NCBI RefSeq assembly: GCF_900094805.1
Contig: NZ_FMAT01000010.1
Coordinates: 1-64,000, forward strand
Source of the DNA: Arthrobacter sp. NIO-1057
Lineage (GTDB): Bacteria; Actinomycetota; Actinomycetes; Actinomycetales; Micrococcaceae
DNA length: 64,000 nucleotides
Reading direction: 5' to 3'
Part shown: piece after piece, positions 7,746-15,921 of the stretch
Layout of the letters: every line of letters begins with the position of its first letter
How positions within the stretch are numbered: position 1 is the stretch's first letter
Translations under genes and position numbers: made by a program
Notes under the pieces: model-generated
Seen by the model: only the letters and a program-made list of their open reading frames with translations
Told to the model about the DNA's origin: nothing
The model's database searches: none

Positions 7746-10390
7746 CGAGCAACCTCTCGGAATTGAGCCTGAGTCTTCTCCAACAAGTGCGGGATGACTC
7801 CGCCGGCCCGCAGCAAGGTCAGGTCTAGTTCAGTTTCAGCAGCTAAACGAGCCTCAAATTCTAAGTCTTCCCCGTCGCAGACTTCGACCTTTACCGGAAC
7901 CATCCCGCGTACTTTGATGGTCAACGGTTCCACCGAAATTTCGATTCGGTCCCAGGCCCTGACCTGCTGTAAGCGTGCCTTGACATGTTCAGGCACCAGC
8001 AAGGGAACCACCCCCATACCGATCAGATTAGAGCGGTGAATTCGCTCGAAACTGCCAGCCAGCACCGCACGCACTCCAAGCAAGCGCTGCGCTTTGGCGG
8101 CCCAGTCGCGCGAACTACCGGTTCCGTAACGTTCTCCGGCGATGACTACAGTGCTTTGCCCCTGATCTCGGTATCTGCTGGCAGCCTCCGTCAGCGGAAC
8201 CACTTCCCCGGTTCCCGCGTGCACGGTATGCGCCACCGGCAATCCCTCGCCAAGTTTGTTGACCAAGTTCTTGGCGTGGAAACCTCCGCGCACCATCACT
8301 TCAAAATTGCCTCGGCGGGAAGCGAAGACGTTGAGGTCATCACGGCTCTCTCCGCGTGAGACCAGGTAGTCTGCCACGAGTGAATCAGCAGGGATCGCAC
8401 TGGCTGGCGAGATGTGGTCCGTGGTGACGTCATCGCCGAGTACGAGCAATGGATGGGCGACAAATGTCCCGAGCTGGCTTCCCTCGTCCAACGCGGCAAA
8501 AGGTGGACGGCGCAGAATATTGGAGTCTTCGCTCCACTGGAACTGGGCACCACTGGGCGCATCCAGTTTTGACCACAAGGGACTGGTAGTGGCGATTCTG
8601 AAGTCACGTGCGAAGTCCTGAGCATCATGGCCCAGCTCCCACACCGCCTGCACTTCCTCACGGGTGGGTAATAAGTCGGCAAGTTTAACGGCTTTACCGT
8701 CAGCTTGTTCCGGCACGAATTCATAGGTCAATAGGTCGATGTCGGCCCGCCCAACGAGAGCAAAGGCCACCACCAACGGCGGCGAGACCAAGAACCCTAA
8801 ATCCAGCTCCGGATGGATACGTCCGGCAAAATTTCGGTTTCCCGAGAGAACCGCTACGGGTCTGACCGTGGATGAAGTTAGTTCCTGGCTGATTTCTTCG
8901 CTCAGTGGTCCGGAGTTGCCGATACAGGTGGTGCAGCCAAAGCCGACCACGTCGAATCCGGCGTACCCAAGATCTTCAAGAAGTCCTGCCCTGCGGAGGT
9001 AGCTCATGGCCGCCGGGGAACCCGGTGCCAGCGAAGTTTTCACCCAGTCTGGAACTTTTAGTCCGTGCTCTCGTGCTTTGCGAGCGACGAGTCCGGCGGC
9101 GATCAGCAGTTTAGGGTCGGTGGTATTGGTACAGCTAGTAATCGCGGCAATAGCAATAGCGAATCGAGGCAATTCTCCAGCGTCTTCAGCAACATCTTGT
9201 GCTTCGTTTTCTAAGGCTTGCGGAATCTGGGATACCTCCATCAAATCCTGCGGGCGTCGCGGACCAGCCGCACTTAAACGCACCTGGGCCAAATCCAGCT
9301 GAAGAATATCGGTATATTCTGGCTGAGCTTGGGGGTCAAACCACAAGCCTGCCGCCTGATAGTAATCCTGAACCAACCGAAGCTGATCGACGGGACGCCC
9401 GGTTTGCTTCAAGTAATCAATAACCTGCTGATCCACCGGGAAATACCCGGTGCTAGCCCCATATTCTGGTGCCATATTCGCAACCACCGCTCGCTCTCCC
9501 GCGGACAGCTGGCTAACACCGGGACCGAAGAATTCAACAAATTCTCCGCTGACCGCCCGTTCACGCAGAAGGTGTGTAACGGTCAGCGCCAGATCGGTAG
9601 CCGTAGCTCCTGCCGGCAACTTGCCAGTCAGTTGGAAACCAATAACGTCTGGGATGCGCAAAGTCGTGGGCAGACCGAACATCACCGTCTGGGCTTCGAG
9701 CCCCCCAACGCCCCAGCCGAGCACCCCAAGCCCGTTAACCATCGGGGTATGTGAATCGGTGCCGATCATCATGTCAGGGACGACCAAAGGGTGGGTTAGA
9801 TCTTCAGAACGTTCAAGGTCCAGATGCGCCACGGTAGCCAATTGCTCCAGATTCAGCGTATGCATGATCCCGGTGCCGGGCGGGTTGACGTTAACCGTTT
9901 CCATTGACTCTTGGGCCCATTTCAGGAATCTATAACGCTCTTGGTTTCTCCGATATTCATGTGCCAGATTGCGTGGAGCAGCGTCACTACGCCCGTAGTC
10001 TTCCACGGCCAGCGAGTGGTCGATGGACACCTCAACGTGTAACTGCGGATTCAGCACGCCGGGGTCGATGCCTATCTCGGCCAATGAATCACGCATGGCG
10101 GCAATATCGACCAGGGCTGGGGTGCTCGTGGTGTCATGCATCAAGATGCGATGTGGCCAGTATTCGAGTTCTGCTTCGGAAGTGTGTTTCTGCAACCAAT
10201 CTTTGAGATTGGCTACGGTTCTTGCGCTTTCTTCCGCACTGGAACGGCGCAAGGTATTTTCGGCTAACAGCCTGAGAACGACGGGGAGACGGCTAAATTC
10301 TGCGCCCAGGATCGTTCTAATATCGGTGGCCGAAAAGCTGGCGCCGCCTGACTCGAAAGTTGTGATGCGCCGTTGGCTCAGTGAAGGCAT
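7742..10390 (-). CDS. Aconitase-family hydratase (AcnA/AcnD-like paralogue)
   Basis: 4Fe-4S hydro-lyase that isomerises or dehydrates a citrate-type tricarboxylate. The 882-residue product has the full aconitase layout: an IGTDSHTPMVNGLGVLGWGVGG core, cluster cysteines in AITSCTNTTDP and GFGCTTCIGNSGPL, NRNFAGRIHP, the swivel domain with DDVTTDHISPASAI, SRRGNFEVMVRGGF, YGTGSSRDWAAKA, and SNLIGMGVVPLL. Some signatures are those of housekeeping AcnA, but RILMHD near the N-terminus and NRNFxGRIHP recall AcnD, the 2-methylcitrate dehydratase. GNFEVMVRGGF replaces the usual GNHEVMMRGTF. It is first gene of a two-gene operon with the IDH paralogue, divergent from an MFS carrier. Citrate is possible; an unusual tricarboxylate is equally plausible. 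Confidence 0.85.
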   Translation of the reverse strand: MPSLSQRRITTFESGGASFSATDIRTILGAEFSRLPVVLRLLAENTLRRSSAEESARTVANLKDWLQKHTSEAELEYWPHRILMHDTTSTPALVDIAAMRDSLAEIGIDPGVLNPQLHVEVSIDHSLAVEDYGRSDAAPRNLAHEYRRNQERYRFLKWAQESMETVNVNPPGTGIMHTLNLEQLATVAHLDLERSEDLTHPLVVPDMMIGTDSHTPMVNGLGVLGWGVGGLEAQTVMFGLPTTLRIPDVIGFQLTGKLPAGATATDLALTVTHLLRERAVSGEFVEFFGPGVSQLSAGERAVVANMAPEYGASTGYFPVDQQVIDYLKQTGRPVDQLRLVQDYYQAAGLWFDPQAQPEYTDILQLDLAQVRLSAAGPRRPQDLMEVSQIPQALENEAQDVAEDAGELPRFAIAIAAITSCTNTTDPKLLIAAGLVARKAREHGLKVPDWVKTSLAPGSPAAMSYLRRAGLLEDLGYAGFDVVGFGCTTCIGNSGPLSEEISQELTSSTVRPVAVLSGNRNFAGRIHPELDLGFLVSPPLVVAFALVGRADIDLLTYEFVPEQADGKAVKLADLLPTREEVQAVWELGHDAQDFARDFRIATTSPLWSKLDAPSGAQFQWSEDSNILRRPPFAALDEGSQLGTFVAHPLLVLGDDVTTDHISPASAIPADSLVADYLVSRGESRDDLNVFASRRGNFEVMVRGGFHAKNLVNKLGEGLPVAHTVHAGTGEVVPLTEAASRYRDQGQSTVVIAGERYGTGSSRDWAAKAQRLLGVRAVLAGSFERIHRSNLIGMGVVPLLVPEHVKARLQQVRAWDRIEISVEPLTIKVRGMVPVKVEVCDGEDLEFEARLAAETELDLTLLRAGGVIPHLLEKTQAQFREVAR

Positions 10391-10407
10391 GCGCCTCTCC
10401 CCTCAGT

Positions 10408-10453
10408 TTTTATAATTTATAAAATCGTACACCACGTCTTTCTGCATAGTCCA
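10408..10453 (-). promoter_or_regulatory. Promoter and palindromic operator A of the acn-icd operon
   Basis: A perfect 17-base palindrome TTTTATAATTTATAAAA lies at 10408-10424, 18 bp upstream of the aconitase-like start. On the minus strand TGGACT (10453-10448), an 18-base spacer and TACGAT (10429-10424) give a start point inside the palindrome. The same motif recurs at 10594 and 13926, so it is taken as the binding site of the GntR/FCD protein at 13154. Repression by blocking the start point is inferred. Confidence 0.65.
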
Positions 10454-10556
10454 TATGCGGCAAAGCATCTAATCAGAGACTGATAGTTCATCATCGTGTT
10501 GCCCGTCGGACCCCGTCGCTTGCGAAATCAACTCGCCGAAAGTGAGCGTCAGGGCG

Positions 10557-10608
10557 TTGACATGACCCATGACACACTCCTAGGCTACCCAATGTTATAA
10601 ATTATAAA
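10557..10608 (+). promoter_or_regulatory. Promoter and operator B of the MFS-lactonase-GntR operon
   Basis: TTGACA (10557-10562), an 18-base spacer and TAGGCT (10581-10586), followed by GTTATAAATTATAAA at 10594-10608, the operator motif again overlapping the predicted start. The spacer reads CATGACCCATGACACA, close to the CATGATCTGGGTCACA found at the same place in the tctC promoter and partly like a CRP/GlxR site (TGTGA-N6-TCACA). Confidence 0.6.
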
Positions 10609-10630
10609 TACCTACAGTTTTGGAGCCACC

Positions 10631-12016
10631 ATGAGCACCTCGCCCAATGTGGTCGAGTCGGCGCAGTTCGAGAAACGAACCGTCCGCAAGATCACCGGAC
10701 GCATCATTCCCTTCGTTTTTCTCCTCTACATCGTCAACTACATCGACCGGGCCAATATTGGCTACGCCTCACTGCATATGAACGCCGAGCTGGGACTAAC
10801 CAGCCAAGCTTTCGGCTTCGCCGCAGGATTGTTCTTTATTGGCTACTTCCTCTTTGAGGTTCCAAGTAACGTTGCACTGGCAAAATTTGGGGCGAGAGTT
10901 TGGATTGCGCGCATCCTTCTAACCTGGGGCGTGCTGGCCGTACTCATGGGATTCGTGCAAAACGATCTCCAGCTGTTCATCATTCGATTTCTCCTAGGCG
11001 TGGCCGAAGCCGGATTCTTCCCAGGCATTATCGTGTACCTGAGCTTCTGGTTCCGCTCAAAAGACCTCGTCACCGCCACCTCATTATTCGTGGCCTCCAT
11101 CCCCGTCTCGTACATCATCGCTTCACCGCTCAGCACCCTGATCATGGAAACTGTCAATTGGTTTGGTCTTAGCGGTTGGCGCTGGATGTTCATTCTCGAA
11201 GGATTCCCCGCCGTACTACTAGGGATCGCATGTTTCTTCGTCCTGACAGGATCACCAGCGGAAGCCAAATGGCTTAGTACCGAAGAACGCAACTGGCTGG
11301 TCTCAGAGCTCAAAGCCGAGCGCGAAGCAGCCTCCGAACATACCCAGCACCTCAGCTTGTTCAAGACCCTGGCCAACAAGAAGGTTCTCTACCTGGGCAT
11401 CATCTATTTTGTGTATCAGGTAGGAAGCCTCGGTGTGGGTTACTGGCTGCCACAAATCATCAAGTCATTGGCGGATACGCTCACCGCGATGCAAATTGGT
11501 CTCATCGGCATGGTTCCGTACATAGTTGCCACCATCGCAATGATCTGGTGGGGACGCCACTCCGATCAAAAGGCCGAGCGAAAACTGCATTGCTACCTAC
11601 CCATGGGTGTTGCCGCCATAGCAATGTTCGCCGCAGCGATTTTCGAATCTCCCGTCCTAGTCATTTCGTCGATCACCATTGCCCTCGCCGGACTCTACGC
11701 ATTCAAATCACCCTTCTGGGCGGTACCCGGCCAGTTCCTCTCTGCAGCCACCGCAGGAACAGCTGTTGCGGCCATCAACTCCATCGGGAACCTCGGAGGC
11801 TTCGTCGGCCCTTACGCCCAGGGAATCATGATGGACGTTGTGGATGACCCACGGGCCGGCCTGTACCTGTTCGGGTTCCTTCTAGTTCTTTCCACCACGA
11901 TGATGTTTCTGATTAAACTTCCAGCAACGAGTAAAAGAGGTGGCGTTCGAGTCACCGCTACAGGGCACGGAATACCCCCCACGACTTCCGGTTCAGGAAA
12001 GGTAGAGAGCAAATGA
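10631..12016 (+). CDS. MFS transporter, anion:cation symporter (ACS) family
   Basis: Inner-membrane carrier of 461 residues with twelve predicted hydrophobic segments. The ACS-type signature is seen at the N-terminus (RIIPFVFLLYIVNYIDRANIG, around residues 25-45), with FFIGYFLFEVPSN and RFLLGVAEAGFFPGIIVYLS following. The family transports organic anions such as tartrate, phthalate, glucarate and other carboxylates by proton symport. It heads a plus-strand operon and overlaps the lactonase gene by 4 bp (ATGA), so carrier and lactonase are probably made together. Its control region is shared with the divergent aconitase-like operon. The substrate is probably a carboxylate or its lactone; which one is not visible. 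Confidence 0.88.
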   Translation: MSTSPNVVESAQFEKRTVRKITGRIIPFVFLLYIVNYIDRANIGYASLHMNAELGLTSQAFGFAAGLFFIGYFLFEVPSNVALAKFGARVWIARILLTWGVLAVLMGFVQNDLQLFIIRFLLGVAEAGFFPGIIVYLSFWFRSKDLVTATSLFVASIPVSYIIASPLSTLIMETVNWFGLSGWRWMFILEGFPAVLLGIACFFVLTGSPAEAKWLSTEERNWLVSELKAEREAASEHTQHLSLFKTLANKKVLYLGIIYFVYQVGSLGVGYWLPQIIKSLADTLTAMQIGLIGMVPYIVATIAMIWWGRHSDQKAERKLHCYLPMGVAAIAMFAAAIFESPVLVISSITIALAGLYAFKSPFWAVPGQFLSAATAGTAVAAINSIGNLGGFVGPYAQGIMMDVVDDPRAGLYLFGFLLVLSTTMMFLIKLPATSKRGGVRVTATGHGIPPTTSGSGKVESK

Positions 12017-13089
12017 TCCAAAGCTTCGCCTACGTGGGCACCCGCACCACTAAACGACGTGGTCACGGCAAGGGAATCTACGTGTATCAGGTTCATGACG
12101 AGCACCAATGGAATCTAATCCAAACGGTCCCCGCGGTGAATCCCGGATTCCTCGCGGTGAATGAAACAAACAGTGTTCTCTACGCTGCCAGTGGCGATCA
12201 TGATTACCTGACCACATACAAGATAGGTGACGACGGACGACTCGACGAACTAGGACGAACCCCCAGTGGTGGAATCAATCCTGCGCACATCACGCTGGAC
12301 CCCACCGGGAAATGGCTGTTGGCCGTCAACCACAACTCTGGCTCGCTCGTAGCTTTCCCCATTAAACCAGACGGTTCACTAGGCTCTGAGTCCTCTCGCA
12401 TTGATTTCACCGGTGAGCCCGGACCACATCGCACCGACCAAACCGGTGCTAAGCCACACCATATAGTCTTCAGTCCTGATGGGCAGTGGATCGCGATTCC
12501 GGACAAGGGTCTAGATCTCGTTCACCTGTGCCACCTCGACCCGGTGGATGGCAGGCTGTCCCAGTCTGATTCTGTGCCATCGACGAGCATGTCTGGACCG
12601 AGACACGCTGTCTTTGGCAACGACTCAACGCTTTATGTGCTCAACGAATTATCCAATACCGTTGGATGCTACGTTCGCGATCAGGATACTACTCAATGGT
12701 CGCTGATCCAGCTGCTACCCACGATGCCAGATACCGATCCCCGTGACTCGAGAGCCGCGGAAATTCTCATTACTCATGATGGCACCAGGGTACTAGCGAC
12801 AAATCGCAGTGGCGCCGGTGACCACACACCCGGTGGTCCCAGAGCAGATACCCTTGCCTGCTTCAGAGTCCAAAAGGACGGCTACTTGAAACTGGACTCT
12901 CATATTTCGGCCGCGGATATCCGCCCCCGTTTCGCGATTCAGTCACCAGACGGCCAAATTCTGGTTGCTAACGAAAAATCGGATCAAATCCTCAACCTTG
13001 GCCCCGTCGATTCGCCCACTAGCTCCCGAGTTATTGTTAACGTTCCCTCACCGGTTTGCGTCGTCTTAGCCAAAGGCTACCATTTATAA
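12013..13089 (+). CDS. Seven-bladed beta-propeller lactonase family protein
   Basis: The 358-residue product has the repeating blade pattern of the 6-phosphogluconolactonase/carboxymuconate-cyclase family: LDPTGKWLLAVNHNSGSLVAFPI, PHHIVFSPDGQWIAIPDKGLD, PRHAVFGNDSTLYVLNELSNTV, and RPRFAIQSPDGQILVANEKS. Such proteins hydrolyse or form lactones in the cytoplasm. There is no signal peptide. Translation is coupled to the upstream MFS gene. The pentose-phosphate role is unlikely here because the neighbours are a carboxylate carrier, a tricarboxylate transporter and aconitase/IDH paralogues; opening a tricarboxylate lactone would fit better. That substrate is inference only. Confidence 0.8.
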   Translation: MIQSFAYVGTRTTKRRGHGKGIYVYQVHDEHQWNLIQTVPAVNPGFLAVNETNSVLYAASGDHDYLTTYKIGDDGRLDELGRTPSGGINPAHITLDPTGKWLLAVNHNSGSLVAFPIKPDGSLGSESSRIDFTGEPGPHRTDQTGAKPHHIVFSPDGQWIAIPDKGLDLVHLCHLDPVDGRLSQSDSVPSTSMSGPRHAVFGNDSTLYVLNELSNTVGCYVRDQDTTQWSLIQLLPTMPDTDPRDSRAAEILITHDGTRVLATNRSGAGDHTPGGPRADTLACFRVQKDGYLKLDSHISAADIRPRFAIQSPDGQILVANEKSDQILNLGPVDSPTSSRVIVNVPSPVCVVLAKGYHL

Positions 13090-13153
13090 AAAGGATGTTG
13101 CACTTTGTAAGATTCTCTAACCTTATTCCTCGACCGCCCGAAAGAGATCGCTC

Positions 13154-13822
13154 GTGAGCCAAGCTGCGCTGACTAAAAACGCCTACGCCTATCAGAGCGT
13201 CAGGGAGCTGATCATGAGCGGTGAACTGCCACCAGGTGAAGCCTTGGCGCAGTCACAGCTCGCAGCCGATCTTGGCGTCAGCCTCACGCCCATGCGCGAA
13301 GCCTTGCGCAAGTTGGAAGCCGAAGGTTTGATTACCATCGACGCCCACCGCAACGCCAAGGTTGCCCCGCTGACCGCTCAGGAGGCCACCAACCTCTTTC
13401 AGGTGCGTGAACGACTAGATCCCATGGCGGCAGCGTTGGCCGCCACCCACCGCACCGATCACGATATTCTGCGAATGAAGGCCGCAGCCGAAAAAATGCG
13501 TCCACTGGCCCCAAATCCAGACCTCACTTCTCTGGCTGCACACCGCGAATTCCATCGGTCGATCTACACCGCTTCACATAACGACCTGTTGATCAACATG
13601 CTTGAATCCTTGTGGGATAAGGCTGATCGGTACCGTCAAGTCGGTCTGTCTGCCCGTCAGGACTCTGCTGCGGACAAGAAACGCGTGGCCGCTGAACACG
13701 AACGTATCCTCAAAGCAGTTATCGCTGGCAACGCTGCCAAAGCCGAAGAGGAAATGACCAAGCACGTTCAGGGCAGCCTAGGTCGCCGAGCCATCGACGC
13801 GTTGGATTCTAGAACTTCCTAA
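13154..13822 (+). CDS. GntR-family transcriptional regulator (FCD/FadR subfamily)
   Basis: A 222-residue DNA-binding regulator starting at GTG. The N-terminal winged helix (residues 10-75) shows the GntR pattern AYQSVRELIMSGELPPGEALAQSQLAADLGVSLTPMREALRKLEAEGLI. The C-terminal FCD all-helical domain (about 85-215) has the metal/ligand histidine pattern (HREFHRSI, AEHERILKAVIAGNAAKAEEEMTKHVQ). FCD proteins usually sense carboxylic acids. It closes the MFS-lactonase operon and is followed by a terminator. The three AT-rich palindromes at 10408, 10594 and 13926 are its likely operators, making it the local repressor relieved by a tricarboxylate or a pathway intermediate. Confidence 0.85.
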   Translation: MSQAALTKNAYAYQSVRELIMSGELPPGEALAQSQLAADLGVSLTPMREALRKLEAEGLITIDAHRNAKVAPLTAQEATNLFQVRERLDPMAAALAATHRTDHDILRMKAAAEKMRPLAPNPDLTSLAAHREFHRSIYTASHNDLLINMLESLWDKADRYRQVGLSARQDSAADKKRVAAEHERILKAVIAGNAAKAEEEMTKHVQGSLGRRAIDALDSRTS

Positions 13823-13837
13823 CTTCGAACCACCACT

Positions 13838-13874
13838 AATGCCCCCAGTATTTTGCTTGCCGGGGGCATTTTCT
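13838..13874 (+). terminator. Intrinsic terminator after the GntR gene
   Basis: AATGCCCCC (13838-13846) pairs with GGGGGCATT (13862-13870) and is followed by T residues. It separates the MFS-lactonase-GntR transcript from the tctC promoter. Confidence 0.8.
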
Positions 13875-13891
13875 GCATCCACGACCAGCAC

Positions 13892-13940
13892 TTGACATGA
13901 TCTGGGTCACAACTTATGGTCATTAACTATAATTTATAAT
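13892..13940 (+). promoter_or_regulatory. Promoter and operator C of the tct operon
   Basis: TTGACA (13892-13897), exactly 17 bases, TATGGT (13915-13920), then ACTATAATTTATAAT at 13926-13940, the third copy of the palindromic operator, again covering the predicted start. The spacer holds CATGATCTGGGTCACA, similar to the promoter at 10557 and to half of a CRP/GlxR site. Confidence 0.65.
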
Positions 13941-13987
13941 TTGTAATATCCAACAGCGCCTCATCACTCGGGCGCGAAAGGATCACC

Positions 13988-15010
13988 ATGACTCTTAAAA
14001 ACACACGTACCCTAAAACCCCTATCAAGCCCCTTGCGCAAAATCCTTCGCACGACAGCCATCGTGGCCAGCGTTGCCGTGGTCGCCGGGGCAACATTTAA
14101 CGCGGCCAGCAGTGGCAACGGCGATGATGCCCGAGCACAGCTAACCCTCATTGCCCCGGCGGGCGCAGGGGGAGGTTGGGATGGTGCAGCCCGCGAAGCC
14201 CAGCAGGCCATGCGCGCACAATCCATCGTCAACAATGCGCAGGTCGTCAACATCCCTGGAGCCGGCGGCACCATTGGCCTGAATAAATTCGCCGGAATGG
14301 ATGGTGAAAAATCCAGCCTCATGGTCATGGGAATTACGATGCTCGGCGCCATTAACATCAACGGTTCGCAAACCACCATCCAAGATGTCACCCCGATCGC
14401 CCGGATCACCGATGACTACGATGTCCTGGTTGTTCCGGCCGACTCCCCCTATAACTCGGTGGACGAATTGCTCACCGATTGGGGTAAAGATCCCAACTCC
14501 TTCGCTTTCGGCGGCGGTTCGCTGGGCAGCGTCGACCAGATGATCGTCACTCAGTTAGCTCAACACGCGGGCATCCAACCCACCGCGGTGAACTACATCG
14601 CCTACTCAGGTGGCGGAGAACTGGCCACCAGCCTGCTGAGCGGGACCATCAAAGCTTCAGTATCCGGGTGGGTAGACTTCGCCGATCAGATCGAAGCCGG
14701 AAAGCTCAAAGCCCTAGCCGTATCCGCCCCCGAACCGGTTCCAGCCACCGGAGTATCCACACTCAAGGAACTCGGATACGACATCGAGCTGACCAACTGG
14801 CGCGGCATCGTCGCCCCACCGGGACTCAGCGATCAAAACATCAAAGAGCTCCAACAGATCGTCACCGAAACCGTCAATACACCGCAATGGGCCGATGCCC
14901 TAGAACGCAACCAATGGGCCGATACCTTCTTGACCGGACCAGAATTTGAAGAATTCCTTGAATCTGAGCGACAAAGCGTCGACGCCATTTGGAATGACCT
15001 GGGCTACTAA
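13988..15010 (+). CDS. tctC: Tripartite tricarboxylate transporter substrate-binding protein
   Basis: Extracytoplasmic solute receptor of a TctABC system. The 340-residue product has a long basic N-terminus followed by a hydrophobic export segment (about residues 22-40, TTAIVASVAVVAGATFNAA), then the TctC fold: LTLIAPAGAGGGWDGAAR, the ligand loop VVNIPGAGGTIGLNKFA, PADSPYNSVDELL, FAFGGGSLGSVDQM, YIAYSGGGELATSLLSG and LTNWRGIVAPPGLSD. No lipobox cysteine is evident, so it may be anchored by an uncleaved signal or released. It is the first gene of tctC-usp-tctB-tctA and has its own promoter with the GntR-type operator. Known ligands of the family are citrate and other carboxylates; the ligand here is unknown. 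Confidence 0.92.
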   Translation: MTLKNTRTLKPLSSPLRKILRTTAIVASVAVVAGATFNAASSGNGDDARAQLTLIAPAGAGGGWDGAAREAQQAMRAQSIVNNAQVVNIPGAGGTIGLNKFAGMDGEKSSLMVMGITMLGAININGSQTTIQDVTPIARITDDYDVLVVPADSPYNSVDELLTDWGKDPNSFAFGGGSLGSVDQMIVTQLAQHAGIQPTAVNYIAYSGGGELATSLLSGTIKASVSGWVDFADQIEAGKLKALAVSAPEPVPATGVSTLKELGYDIELTNWRGIVAPPGLSDQNIKELQQIVTETVNTPQWADALERNQWADTFLTGPEFEEFLESERQSVDAIWNDLGY

Positions 15011-15032
15011 CCACCAAGAAACTGGAGACACC

Positions 15033-15410
15033 ATGACCACATTGGTCGGATACACCCACACCGCCGAGGGCGCCGCCGCCCTGCGGCACGCTCTGAGCCT
15101 TGCCGAGCTAACCAACCACGAAGTTGCACTCTTTCCGCTCTTTGATCTCAACGGCGAGACTTGGCCGAGCACGGAGCTCACCACGAATTTGCAGGGCAAA
15201 GCCCGCTTCCTACAGCCCCGGGCCAACTCACCGCGCGCCGCGGAGGAACTGATCGATCTGAGCAATGAACTCGACGCGCAGTTGATCGTCATCGGGGTTC
15301 GGTCCCGATCGCGGGTAGGGAAAATGCTCATGGGCTCCGATGCCCAAGCAGTAATCCTCGGGGCCAGCGTCCCGGTGCTGAGTGTAAAGGCCGGCGATCA
15401 TGAGCACTGA
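15033..15410 (+). CDS. Universal stress protein (UspA family) within the tct operon
   Basis: The 125-residue cytoplasmic protein starts at the ATG at 15033, preceded by CTGGAG. It shows the Usp fold: LVGYTHTAEGAAALRHALSLAE at the first strand/helix, DAQLIVIGVRSRSRVGKMLMGSDAQAVILGASVPVLSV at the C-terminus. The latter matches the ATP-binding G-x-x-G-x(9)-G-S/T region only partly (RSRVGKMLMGSDAQAVI). It lies between tctC and tctB and overlaps tctB by 11 bp, so it is translationally coupled to the transporter. Usp domains are known to regulate some transporters; a regulatory role for TctAB is inference. Confidence 0.85.
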   Translation: MTTLVGYTHTAEGAAALRHALSLAELTNHEVALFPLFDLNGETWPSTELTTNLQGKARFLQPRANSPRAAEELIDLSNELDAQLIVIGVRSRSRVGKMLMGSDAQAVILGASVPVLSVKAGDHEH

Positions 15411-15921
15411 AACTTCACATAGCGCACCTCCCCAGTCGGCCTTCGGCACCGGGCGCAGTGGTCTAGTCTTGCCAGCCATCCTATTGCTGCTAGGTATCTA
15501 CCTGAGCATCGGTATTATCACCATGGAGGTCCCGGACGGGGCTAAACAGCCTGGCCCAAAGTTTTTTCCGATCCTGATCACCATTGCGATTTTCATTCTC
15601 GCGGCGCTGTTGAGCATGCAATTACTGCGGAATCCGGAACCGGTCCCCGACGATCGTCAGGGATACCGCAGTTATTCAGACTGGAAAACCGTGGCCCTGG
15701 TCGCCGCTGGTTTCTTAGCTTTTGCCCTGCTCTTGGTTCCCGCCGGGTGGCTGATTAGCGCCAGCTTGCTGTTTTGGACTGTAGCTTTTGCGCTGGGAAG
15801 TAAGAACTGGGCCCAAGTACTGGCCATCGCCGTGGTTTTCGCCTCCGTTATCCAATTGGCCTTCGGAGCGGCACTCGGCCTAAACCTGCCTAGCGGCATC
15901 TTGGAAGGACTGATCGGCTAA
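15400..15921 (+). CDS. tctB: Tripartite tricarboxylate transporter small membrane subunit
   Basis: The 173-residue protein has four hydrophobic segments (about residues 20-42, 57-75, 98-118 and 123-165), matching the small TctB subunit, with the family-typical PGPKFFPILITIAI stretch after the first segment. It overlaps the Usp gene upstream and its stop shares one base with the tctA start (TAATG), indicating coupled translation and a stoichiometric complex with TctA in the cytoplasmic membrane. Confidence 0.88.
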   Translation: MSTETSHSAPPQSAFGTGRSGLVLPAILLLLGIYLSIGIITMEVPDGAKQPGPKFFPILITIAIFILAALLSMQLLRNPEPVPDDRQGYRSYSDWKTVALVAAGFLAFALLLVPAGWLISASLLFWTVAFALGSKNWAQVLAIAVVFASVIQLAFGAALGLNLPSGILEGLIG

